Positions 1-6,737 are shown, numbered from the stretch's first letter. The stretch: 7,797 nucleotides of DNA from an uncultured Bacteroidales bacterium (GCA_937901185.1 CALCHR010000148.1:1-7797), one strand, 5' to 3'. Notes: generated by a model from the letters alone, not told the origin. Made by a program: numbers and translations.

Positions 1-73
1 ACCGAAATTCACCTAGCTTTTACCTAAGAAACGCCCAAAAATGACCCTTGATTTTCAGATGGTTACAGAGACT
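1..73. other. Left-edge non-coding stretch
   Basis: No gene is supported here. The only start-to-stop reading I see is a 13-codon plus-strand frame at 41-82, which resembles nothing and runs into the terminator of the neighbouring gene. No TAnnTTTG promoter element is visible on either strand. The stretch is probably spacer downstream of the AlaX-like gene. Confidence 0.5.
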
Positions 74-91
74 AAAAAATAGCCTTTGGCT
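74..91 (-). terminator. Weak intrinsic terminator after the AlaX-like gene
   Basis: On the minus strand the end of the AlaX-like gene is followed at once by AGCC-AAA-GGCT and then ATTTTTT. That is a 4-bp stem with a 3-base loop and a run of six T. The hairpin begins at the last base of the TGA stop. An alternative outer pairing, GACT with AGTC, flanks the whole element. Position and T-run fit a Rho-independent terminator ending the minus-strand series, but the stem is short, so efficiency is doubtful. Confidence 0.45.
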
Positions 92-567
92 CAGTCCTCC
101 GTAGCCCCGGTTTTGTAGACGATGCGAAACTCGCCATCCTTATAGCTGGTGCTGGTGATGCGGAAGTGGCCAATCTCGCGGGTGCTCTTCACGTGCGAGC
201 CTATGCAGACGCAGTGGTCGTAGTTGCCAATGCTGACAAGGCGGAGCGGACCGCTGATGCCTTCGGGCAACTTGTCGAGCGACACGCCGGCGGGTATCTC
301 CTCGCGCTCCAGCATGCGGTAGGTCACGGGCAAGTCGAGGGCGATGAGTTCGTTGAGCTTGGCCTCAATCTCTGCCACTTGCTCGGGCGAGGGACAAGCT
401 TCCAAGGGCCAGTTGATCTTACTTTTCTTCCGCTCGATGTGAGTCTTGCGGCTGCGCGGACAGCCAAACATGCGCAGCATGGTCTGGTTGAGCAAGTGCT
501 CGGCGGTGTGAGCCGGCGGAAACTCCTGCTTATTGTGCTCGTTGAGGGTGGGGGATTCAGAGGTCAT
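91..567 (-). CDS. AlaX-like trans-editing protein (alanyl/threonyl-tRNA synthetase second additional domain)
   Basis: This 158-residue protein carries the two zinc motifs of the alanyl/threonyl-tRNA synthetase editing (SAD/AlaX) fold: HTAEH at residues 20-24 and CIGSH at 121-125, giving a predicted His20/His24/Cys121/His125 metal site. A GHFRI stretch near 133-137 also fits the family. Such free-standing domains hydrolyse mischarged aminoacyl-tRNA in the cytoplasm; which amino acid or tRNA this one edits cannot be read from the sequence. The length suits a minimal stand-alone editing domain with no synthetase catalytic part. Its ATG lies in an ATGA overlap with the stop of the upstream RhuM-Fic gene and has no visible Shine-Dalgarno sequence, so translation is probably coupled. 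The first 20 codons resemble the first 20 of that gene. Base composition is GC-rich (for example 41 of 60 bases at 241-300), unlike its partner. The family call is solid; editing activity is inferred. Confidence 0.85.
   Translation of the reverse strand: MTSESPTLNEHNKQEFPPAHTAEHLLNQTMLRMFGCPRSRKTHIERKKSKINWPLEACPSPEQVAEIEAKLNELIALDLPVTYRMLEREEIPAGVSLDKLPEGISGPLRLVSIGNYDHCVCIGSHVKSTREIGHFRITSTSYKDGEFRIVYKTGATED
521..567 (-). repeat. Copy A of a 47-bp degenerate direct repeat (5' end of the AlaX-like gene)
   Basis: Aligned without gaps to 1561-1607, 32 of 47 bases agree, including the last seven (AGGTCAT on the plus strand, containing the start codon) and an eleven-base block, CTGCTTATTG flanked by C. 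At protein level 10 of the first 20 residues match (MTS, TL, NKQ, P, H). The similarity does not extend upstream of the two ATG codons. Confidence 0.7.
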
Positions 568-1607
568 TGGTTATTTTGGTTGATGAGGTTTACAACTACT
601 TTTACCATCACATCTTTTTCTTCGGTGCGGCTCTCGGCTATCATCAAGGTCAGCGCTACGAGCGTATTGTCGGCTATTCGCTTGCTGCCATCGTTGCGGT
701 AGAGTATGCCATTGCGCTCCATGAACCATAGGAACAGCATAGCGGCTATTCGCTTGTTGCCATCGCTGAAGGAGTGGTTCTTGGTTACCAGGTAAAGCAA
801 CATGGCAGCCTTTTCCTCAATGCTGGGATAGAGTTCTGCGCCGCCAAATGTCTGATATATTTGACCGATGGAACTTTTGAAGGAGTTATCTTTCTCGTTG
901 GCAAACAAGGGGCTCTCTCCGAACCTCTCTTTGAGACTGAGAATGGCTTCCATGGCATTCTCGTAGGTGGCGTGGAAACGTTCTTCGCTTGTGGTGCTCT
1001 CTATGGTAAGTTTTTGATAATCGTAACGGTCGAGTGTGTCAAGGGCATAAACATAGTCGGCTACGACAGAGAATAGTCCTTTAGACTGTTCGTCGGTCAG
1101 TTTATCTTGGGAGTGAACCGTTTGTGCAAGCAGACGAACCACATTTTTCAGTTCCTCATAGTGTTCAATCTGGAGCTTGCTGTTAATAGCATAGCCCTTG
1201 ACTATGTATTCTTTGAGAACTCTGTTTGCCCAAATGCGAAACTGTGTGCCACGCTTGCTTTTTACACGGTAGCCGACAGAAATTATTACATCCAAACTAT
1301 AAACCTTTGTTGGCTTGTACTTAGAGAGAGTATTATGCAAAATTTGCATATTACTATTTTTTTCTAGTTCCCCTTCCTTGAAAACATTGGCTATATGTCT
1401 GGCAATAACAGATTGGTCTTTCTCAAAGAGCAAACTCATTTGTGCTTGTGAGAGCCAGACTGTTTCATCTTCCAATTTAACTTCAAGTGAGATGGTATTG
1501 TCATCGCTATTGTATATCGCTATGGGGGATATGTCAAACTTACCATCGTGTTCCTTTGGTAGATTCTGCTTATTGCGCTTACTAAGGGTAGATGTTGGGG
1601 AGGTCAT
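564..1607 (-). CDS. RhuM/Fic (Doc-type) fusion protein
   Basis: This 347-residue protein has two parts. Residues about 27-165 match the RhuM ('virulence protein') domain, with ETVWLSQAQM at 48-57 and the characteristic LDVIISVGYRVKSKRGTQF at 105-123. Residues about 175-345 form a Fic/Doc domain with the active-site loop HSFSDGNKR at 278-286. The Lys285-Arg286 ending follows the Doc consensus (HxFxDxNKR) rather than the AMPylating Fic consensus (HPFxxGNGR), so phosphate transfer to a protein target is as likely as AMPylation. I see no (S/T)xxxE(G/N) inhibitory motif. It is a soluble, presumably cytoplasmic protein. Residues 1-26 precede the known domain and resemble the start of the AlaX-like protein encoded next. 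The stop overlaps that gene's ATG (ATGA). The first half of the gene is AT-rich (18 of 60 G+C at 1321-1380), unlike the neighbours, which suggests horizontal acquisition. The family call is firm; a toxin role is inference. Confidence 0.88.
   Translation of the reverse strand: MTSPTSTLSKRNKQNLPKEHDGKFDISPIAIYNSDDNTISLEVKLEDETVWLSQAQMSLLFEKDQSVIARHIANVFKEGELEKNSNMQILHNTLSKYKPTKVYSLDVIISVGYRVKSKRGTQFRIWANRVLKEYIVKGYAINSKLQIEHYEELKNVVRLLAQTVHSQDKLTDEQSKGLFSVVADYVYALDTLDRYDYQKLTIESTTSEERFHATYENAMEAILSLKERFGESPLFANEKDNSFKSSIGQIYQTFGGAELYPSIEEKAAMLLYLVTKNHSFSDGNKRIAAMLFLWFMERNGILYRNDGSKRIADNTLVALTLMIAESRTEEKDVMVKVVVNLINQNNQ
1334..1350. repeat. Perfect 8-bp inverted repeat inside the RhuM-Fic gene
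   Basis: TATGCAAA, one base, then TTTGCATA. It lies within codons for the RhuM part of the protein (around residues 86-92, NMQILHN) in the most AT-rich segment of the gene. It could be a protein-binding palindrome but may simply reflect the coding sequence. Confidence 0.4.
1561..1607 (-). repeat. Copy B of the 47-bp degenerate direct repeat (5' end of the RhuM-Fic gene)
   Basis: Partner of 521-567, exactly 1,040 bases away and in the same reading phase relative to the start codon. It encodes an N-terminal leader that does not belong to the RhuM domain, which starts some 26 residues in. The leader therefore looks secondary in this gene. Confidence 0.7.
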
Positions 1608-1669
1608 AAATTGGGGAACCTGATATGTGGTATGTTTTTTATGTAGTATAAAATGATAGCTTTACATTC
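1608..1669 (-). other. AT-rich spacer between the transporter and RhuM-Fic genes
   Basis: These 62 bases separate the transporter stop from the RhuM-Fic start. I find no good hairpin with a T-run and no exact TAnnTTTG; the closest is TATCATTT on the minus strand. A promoter for the Fic/AlaX pair would be expected here if the pair is an independent unit, but the sequence does not show one clearly. Confidence 0.4.
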
Positions 1670-3055
1670 TTACTTCCATAAAAGGGTGGTGGCGAAGAGA
1701 GCCAAGAGTACCAGGGGGCAGAGATAGCGGAGCAGAAAGCGCACGGCGCCGGCTTCGCGGGCAGGAAGTGTGCCTTCGTTGGAGAGTTGGCTGTGAATAA
1801 AGTCTTTCTTTAAGCACCAGCCGATGTAGATGCAAACGCCGAGCGCACTCAAGGGTAGCAGCCAGTTGGTGGTCAGATTGTCTAAGAAATCGAAGACGGG
1901 GAGGCCGGCAATCTGCAGGGAAGGAACGGCACCCAAAGAGAGCGAGCAGATGGCGCTGGTAACGAAGAGCGGCAACAGCACCAGGCAGCACGATGCCACA
2001 CGCCCTAGGCGGAAGTGGTCGCAGAGATAAGCGATGGTCACTTCGGCAATAGAGACAGTGGACGTGATGGTGGCCACGAAGAGCAGGAAGAAGAATAGGA
2101 TAGCCCATAGTTGTGGGCAACTCATTTGCGTAAAGACTCCGGGCAGGGTGACAAAGACGAGGGTAACGCCGGAGAGTTCTTCGGGCTTATCGATGAGGCC
2201 GAAGCTGGCTGCGGCAGGGAATATGATAAGACCCATCAGCACGGCGATGAGCAGTGTGCTCATGGAGACGGTGACAGAGGTCTGCGTCAGTTTGGTGTCT
2301 TTCGGGAAGTAGGCGGCATAGGTCAAAAGCACGCCCATACCGAGGCTGAGAGAAAAGAGGGCTTGACCGAGGGCATATACCACCATCTGCGGCGTCACCT
2401 TGGAAAAATCGGGCTTCAAGAAAAACTCTACGCCCTGCATGGCGCCGGGCAACGAGAGCGATACTACGCAGAACACCACCAGCAGCAGGAAAAGCACCGG
2501 CATTAGTACCTTCGACATCTTCTCTATGCCTTTCTGCACGCCCTTGACCAGGATGAAGAGATTAAGCAACACCATTCCGTAGGTCCACACCACGGGCTCT
2601 ACAGGCGATGTCATGATGCCATTCATGCGCTCGGAGAATATGCGGCAGTTGTCGGTTGACGAGGCGGTAAAGTCTACCCCCTCGAAGAGATTTCCGGAGA
2701 GCGAGAGCCACAGATATTCGAGTCCCCAGCCGGCCACTACCATATAGAAAGGCAGGATAAGATAGGACGCCAAGAGACCGCAGAGCCCCACAAGCCACCA
2801 GCGTGTTTTGGGTGTGAGGTGCTTGAAGATGCCCAACACATTGGGGCCTCCGGCACGGCCCAGAGAAAACTCGCCCAGCATGACGGGGATGCCGAAAAGC
2901 AGGAGGCAGAAAAAGTAGACTAGGAGAAAGGCCGAGCCGCCTTGCGATTGAACCACGGCAGGAAAGCGCCAGATGGTGCCCAAGCCTACGGCAGAGCCGA
3001 TGGTGGCTGCCAAGAGTCCTATCTTAGAGCCGAAGCCTTGTGAGTTGTTTCCCAT
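1670..3055 (-). CDS. Sodium-dependent transporter, neurotransmitter:sodium symporter (SNF) family
   Basis: This 461-residue polytopic membrane protein has about 11 hydrophobic segments. It opens with the family signature in TM1 (SAVGLGTIWRFP, residues 21-32), then QGGSAFLL (38-45) and GIPVMLGEFSLGR (55-67). TM6 carries the unwound-helix motif FSLSLGMG (234-241) and TM8 has ATITS (328-332). Members use the Na+ gradient to import amino acids or related compounds across the inner membrane; the substrate here is unknown. By comparison with LeuT as I recall it, the Na2 ligands (Ala328, Thr331, Ser332) are kept. Na1 positions differ: the usual Asn of GLGN is Thr27, and the TM7 Asn/Asp is probably Thr267. 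The ATG at 3055 places TM1 about 10 residues in, as is normal, and the length fits bacterial members. It lies 66 bases after recQ on the same strand, and I see no clear promoter for it. Confidence 0.93.
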   Translation of the reverse strand: MGNNSQGFGSKIGLLAATIGSAVGLGTIWRFPAVVQSQGGSAFLLVYFFCLLLFGIPVMLGEFSLGRAGGPNVLGIFKHLTPKTRWWLVGLCGLLASYLILPFYMVVAGWGLEYLWLSLSGNLFEGVDFTASSTDNCRIFSERMNGIMTSPVEPVVWTYGMVLLNLFILVKGVQKGIEKMSKVLMPVLFLLLVVFCVVSLSLPGAMQGVEFFLKPDFSKVTPQMVVYALGQALFSLSLGMGVLLTYAAYFPKDTKLTQTSVTVSMSTLLIAVLMGLIIFPAAASFGLIDKPEELSGVTLVFVTLPGVFTQMSCPQLWAILFFFLLFVATITSTVSIAEVTIAYLCDHFRLGRVASCCLVLLPLFVTSAICSLSLGAVPSLQIAGLPVFDFLDNLTTNWLLPLSALGVCIYIGWCLKKDFIHSQLSNEGTLPAREAGAVRFLLRYLCPLVLLALFATTLLWK

Positions 3056-3121
3056 AGATATATTTTTGTTAAAGAGGTTAGTCTATATATTATATAATGT
3101 GTAGCCGGTGGCTATGGCGCT
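3056..3121 (-). other. Spacer between recQ and the transporter gene, with a small hairpin
   Basis: A perfect 5-bp stem with a 3-base loop (TAGCC-ACC-GGCTA on the minus strand, positions 3102-3114) lies just after the recQ stop. No T-run follows; instead there is an AT stretch (TTATATAATATATA), so this is at most a weak or Rho-assisted terminator. The AT-rich part could hold a promoter for the transporter, but no exact TAnnTTTG is present. Confidence 0.35.
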
Positions 3122-5026
3122 TCATTCTCGGAAGAAGAAGCCGTTGCGCAGAAAGAGCTCGCCGTTTTCGGTAAGGCGCTCAATGGCCTCCTTGCGTACT
3201 TCAGAAGTGTAGCCGTCGTAGGAGAATTCTTCCGGCCTATGTCCTGCTCCGTCGGAAAGTATTTGGCGGAAGCGCTCCATAAGTTGAGCACAGCTATCGC
3301 CTGTGTTGATGTCTTTTCTGGCAAGGCACACGTCGCATTGACCGCAGTCGGTGGCCGAGGAGTCTCCAAAATAATGTAAGAGCATCTTACTGCGACAAGT
3401 GGTAGTGTCGCCGGCATAGTGGAGAATAGCTTCCACTCGCTCCTCGTATTCCTTTTTTCGGTCATCATATACTTCGGGCGCGAGCAGAATGCGATGGCTC
3501 TCCATCCGACCACGGGTGTAAGTGATGTAGGGAGTATTTTTGCGCGGTATGTAGTGGATGATGCGTTGGTGGTTGAGTAGTTTCAGAATCTCGTAGACTT
3601 CGTGGCTCGAGATGTTGCAGTTTTCGGCCAGGAGCTCTTCTTCGATGGTGACGTAGCTGCTGAAGACGCCGCCGTAGTTGCGTAGGATGGCGCGTATCAG
3701 CTCGTCGCTTTTTTTGTTAATATGTTGTAGCCTATATAGTTCGTCGCGGCCCACGATGAAAAGCAGTCGCGACTTGTTGTCCTCCTTCTCGCGGTACTCG
3801 ATATAGCCGGCACGCGTGAGCAGACTAAGGGCGCTCAATACGGGGACCGGGAAATATTTGAAGTTGATACAGAATTTCTCCAGATTAAACTCGCGTGTCA
3901 CGTCGAGGCCATCTCCCATCGCCATTTGCAGATAGTAGGCAAGACTGTCGTAGACCTTTCGGATGTAGTCTTTATCGGGGAAAGTTTCAGGGATGCGGCG
4001 CAACATTTTTCCGTGGTCGCGCTTGTTGTAGAGCAGCACGGCGTAAGCCCTCTGCCCATCGCGTCCGGCGCGTCCGGCTTCTTGGAAATAGGCTTCAATA
4101 GAGTCGGGCAAGTCCATGTGTATCACGAGTCGTACGTCGGCCTTGTCGATGCCCATACCAAAGGCGTTGGTAGCCACCATCACTCGCGTAGCTCCCTCTT
4201 GCCATTCGCGTTGGCGTACATCCTTTTCTACGTTCGTCAGTCCGGCGTGGTAGAAGAGTGCCGGGATACCTGCTTCGTTGAGCGTAGTACTTACTTCTTT
4301 GGTGCCACGTCGGCTGCGAGTGTAGACAATGGCTGAGCCTTCCACGCTGTTGAGGATGTGAATCAGCTCGCTGGTTTTATCTTCCGTGGTGCGTACAATG
4401 TAGTGTAGGTTGGCTCTGGCGAAACTCATGCGAAACACCTGGGCATCTTCTCCAAAGCAGAGTTGCTTGCAGATGTCGCCCACCACGCGCTCGGTAGCTG
4501 TAGCGGTAAGCGCCAGCACCGGAGTGTTGGGTAGCACTTTACGGATTTCAGAGATGGCAAGGTAGGAGGGGCGGAAGTCGTAGCCCCATTGTGAGATGCA
4601 GTGGGCCTCGTCGATGGTGATAAAGCTGATGTGCATCCGCTTCAGCTTTTCCAAAAAAAGTTCAGAGGATAGGCGTTCGGGGGATACGTATAGAAAAGTG
4701 TAGGCGCCGAACACGGCGTTCTCGAGCACCTTGAGAATTTCGTCGTGAGCTTGTCCGGAATAAATGGCGGCAGCACGGATTCCGCGCTGCCGTAGGTTAT
4801 TCACTTGGTCTTTCATCAAGGCTATCAGAGGCGTCACTACAAGACACATTCCCTCCATGGCTAAAGCCGGCACTTGGAATGTGATACTTTTGCCGCCGCC
4901 TGTGGGCATCAGCCCCAAAGTGTCGTGTCCTTCGGAGATGCTGAGGATAATTTCTTCTTGTATGCCGCGGAACGCTGCGTGTCCCCAGTATTGTTGTAAG
5001 ATGCCCAGCGCCGTTTCTCTATTCAC
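3122..5026 (-). CDS. recQ: RecQ-family ATP-dependent 3'-5' DNA helicase
   Basis: This 634-residue superfamily 2 helicase shows Q-motif FRGIQEEI (19-26), Walker A PTGGGKS (41-47), DEAH (139-142), TATAT (174-178), the motif V region ATNAFGMGIDKADVR (285-299) and motif VI QEAGRAGRDG (315-324). A zinc module follows at Cys544, Cys561, Cys564 and Cys567, with the same spacing as in E. coli RecQ (17, 3, 3). Here it sits about 220 residues beyond motif VI, after a helix-rich, probably winged-helix region (about 355-535), rather than directly after the helicase core. No HRDC domain is evident. RecQ unwinds DNA for recombinational repair and end processing on the nucleoid. The start is GTG: the next in-frame ATG (Met40) is at Walker A, and an in-frame stop lies 15 bases upstream with only non-start codons between. 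The GTG overlaps the recJ stop by 8 bases, so the two genes are probably co-transcribed and translationally coupled. Confidence 0.95.
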   Translation of the reverse strand: MNRETALGILQQYWGHAAFRGIQEEIILSISEGHDTLGLMPTGGGKSITFQVPALAMEGMCLVVTPLIALMKDQVNNLRQRGIRAAAIYSGQAHDEILKVLENAVFGAYTFLYVSPERLSSELFLEKLKRMHISFITIDEAHCISQWGYDFRPSYLAISEIRKVLPNTPVLALTATATERVVGDICKQLCFGEDAQVFRMSFARANLHYIVRTTEDKTSELIHILNSVEGSAIVYTRSRRGTKEVSTTLNEAGIPALFYHAGLTNVEKDVRQREWQEGATRVMVATNAFGMGIDKADVRLVIHMDLPDSIEAYFQEAGRAGRDGQRAYAVLLYNKRDHGKMLRRIPETFPDKDYIRKVYDSLAYYLQMAMGDGLDVTREFNLEKFCINFKYFPVPVLSALSLLTRAGYIEYREKEDNKSRLLFIVGRDELYRLQHINKKSDELIRAILRNYGGVFSSYVTIEEELLAENCNISSHEVYEILKLLNHQRIIHYIPRKNTPYITYTRGRMESHRILLAPEVYDDRKKEYEERVEAILHYAGDTTTCRSKMLLHYFGDSSATDCGQCDVCLARKDINTGDSCAQLMERFRQILSDGAGHRPEEFSYDGYTSEVRKEAIERLTENGELFLRNGFFFRE

Positions 5027-6737
5027 AAGGCTTGATATCTTCTATTTGCAGTTGCACCTCGCCGCGCTTGTGGCTGTTCTCCTCTACGCGGTAGCAGATA
5101 TCGAAGGCGCGTTTGGTTTTGATGTAGCGAGCTTGTGAACTCTGTCCGAAGGCTATGCCGTTCATGACGTTGTTACTTTTGTTGTCCACCAGTTCCAGTT
5201 TGATGTGCTCTTGTCCTCGGCCCACCACTTTACTTGTGCCGTAGTCGTAGACGCGCTTGGTAGCAAACATCGGACATTCGTTGCCCGGTCCGAAGGGAGC
5301 AAAGCGTTTCAGTTCTTGGTAGAATCTGAAAGAGATGTCTTTGAAGTCGAGTATGGCATCAATGTCGAGGCTGGCTTCGGTTTGCTCGTCGAGGATGTGC
5401 TCTGTGACGTAAGCCTCGAAGCGGCGGCGGAATTCTTCTACGTGTTCCACGCGCATTGACAAGCCGGCGGCGTAAGTGTGTCCGCCAAAGTTTTCAAGCA
5501 GGTCGCTACAGCTTTGCACGGCCTTATATACATCGAAGCCGGAAACGGAGCGTGCCGAGCCTGTGGCAATACCTTCTGAGCGCGTCAGCACCACTGCAGG
5601 GCGGTAGTATTGTTCTGTGAGGCGCGAGGCCACAATGCCGATTACTCCCTTGTGCCATTCTTCGTTGTAGATAACAATGGCGCGGCGGTCGTCAAGTCCC
5701 GGCAGTTCCTTTACAAGGTCTGTGGCCTGTTCGGTCATTTGCTTGTCCAAGTCCTTTCGTGCCTCGTTGTACAGGTTGATACGGTTGGCTTTTTCAAGGG
5801 CGGCTGTATAGTCTTTCTCCACCAGTAGTTCCACCGCCTCACGTCCGTTTTGCATACGGCCCGAAGCGTTGATGCGTGGCCCAATCTTGTAGATAATCTC
5901 GTTCATCGTCAGTTCGCGGTCGCTCAGTCCGCAAACCTCCATGATGGCTTGCAGGCCGATGCTGGGGTGCGAGTTGAGACAGAGCAGACCATGGCAGGCC
6001 AAGATGCGGTTTTCTCCCATGATGGGCACAATGTCTGAGGCGATGCTCACGGCGCAGAGGTCGAGTAGGGGAGTCAGTTTGTTGAACTCAATGCCGTTGT
6101 TGATAGCAAAGGCTTGCATAAATTTGAAGCCCACGCCGCAGCCCGACAAGTCGGTGTTAGGGTAGCGGTTGTCGAGGCGTTTGGGGTTGAGGATGGCCAC
6201 TGCGCAGGGCATTTCTTCATCGGGCACGTGGTGGTCGCAGATGATAAAGTCGATGCCCAGTTCTTTGGCATAGGCTATTTCCTCAATGGCTTTGATGCCG
6301 CAGTCGAGTACGATGATCAGCTTCACCCCTGTCTCGGCGGCGTAGTCCACTCCTTTCTTTGAGATGCCATATCCCTCTTCGTAGCGGTCGGGGATGTAGA
6401 AGTCAATGTTGGAGTAGAACTGCTGCAAGAACTTGTAGACGAGCGCCACGGCTGTACATCCGTCCACGTCATAGTCGCCGTAGACCAAGATGCGCTCTTT
6501 GCGCACCAGAGCGGCGTTGAGTCGCTCCACGGCCTTTTGCATGTCCCTCATAAGGAAAGGGTCGTGCAGGTCGGAGAGCTGCGGGCGGAAGAAGCGGCGC
6601 ATCTCTGTGGGCGTAGTGATGCCGCGGTCGACGAGTAGTTTCCCGAGGGCGGGGTGTATACCGGCTTCGGCCGACAGATAAGTCGCTATGCCGGCTTGCT
6701 CAGCTCCCGGGGGCTCGTAGTTCCATTTGTAGTTCAT
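5019..6737 (-). CDS. recJ: Single-stranded-DNA-specific 5'-3' exonuclease RecJ
   Basis: The 572-residue product has the DHH-phosphoesterase signature: DYDVDG (residues 88-93), a conserved Asp in VLDCG (145), DHH (168-170) and an Asp in IASDIVP (235). A DHHA1 domain follows with GPRINASGRM (286-295) and GGHTYAAG (418-425). PFGPGNECP (481-489) leads into the C-terminal OB-type domain. The length matches E. coli RecJ (577). The Mn2+/Mg2+-dependent enzyme degrades single-stranded DNA from the 5' end in RecFOR recombination, mismatch repair and base excision repair. The frame stays open 19 codons upstream to a TTG at 6794, but I chose the ATG at 6737 because MNYKWNY resembles Bacteroidales RecJ N-termini and the extension looks non-conserved. 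That leaves a leader of roughly 75-80 bases after the likely promoter at 6821-6828. The gene overlaps recQ by 8 bases, so RecJ and RecQ are made together, consistent with their joint role in resection. Confidence 0.95.
   Translation of the reverse strand: MNYKWNYEPPGAEQAGIATYLSAEAGIHPALGKLLVDRGITTPTEMRRFFRPQLSDLHDPFLMRDMQKAVERLNAALVRKERILVYGDYDVDGCTAVALVYKFLQQFYSNIDFYIPDRYEEGYGISKKGVDYAAETGVKLIIVLDCGIKAIEEIAYAKELGIDFIICDHHVPDEEMPCAVAILNPKRLDNRYPNTDLSGCGVGFKFMQAFAINNGIEFNKLTPLLDLCAVSIASDIVPIMGENRILACHGLLCLNSHPSIGLQAIMEVCGLSDRELTMNEIIYKIGPRINASGRMQNGREAVELLVEKDYTAALEKANRINLYNEARKDLDKQMTEQATDLVKELPGLDDRRAIVIYNEEWHKGVIGIVASRLTEQYYRPAVVLTRSEGIATGSARSVSGFDVYKAVQSCSDLLENFGGHTYAAGLSMRVEHVEEFRRRFEAYVTEHILDEQTEASLDIDAILDFKDISFRFYQELKRFAPFGPGNECPMFATKRVYDYGTSKVVGRGQEHIKLELVDNKSNNVMNGIAFGQSSQARYIKTKRAFDICYRVEENSHKRGEVQLQIEDIKPCE

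Noticed and set aside
41..82. Plus-strand 13-codon reading frame
   Set aside because: It is too short, without a promoter or known leader-peptide features, and it ends within the terminator of the opposing gene.
166..702. Long plus-strand open frame of 178 codons opposite the AlaX-like gene
   Set aside because: It is antisense to a gene with clear zinc motifs, shows no recognisable family, and runs across two genes. It reflects GC-rich codon use on the other strand.
774..1623. Three plus-strand open frames opposite the RhuM-Fic gene
   Set aside because: They are antisense shadows of a protein with strong RhuM and Fic motifs, with no family signature or initiation signal of their own.
1662..2120. 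Minus-strand 152-codon frame overlapping the transporter's 3' end
   Set aside because: It is out of frame with the transporter and rich in Arg, His and Leu, as expected from a shifted reading of membrane-protein codons.
2111..2506. Plus-strand 131-codon frame within the transporter gene
   Set aside because: It is antisense to conserved TM5-TM8 sequence; its charged, low-complexity composition matches no known protein.
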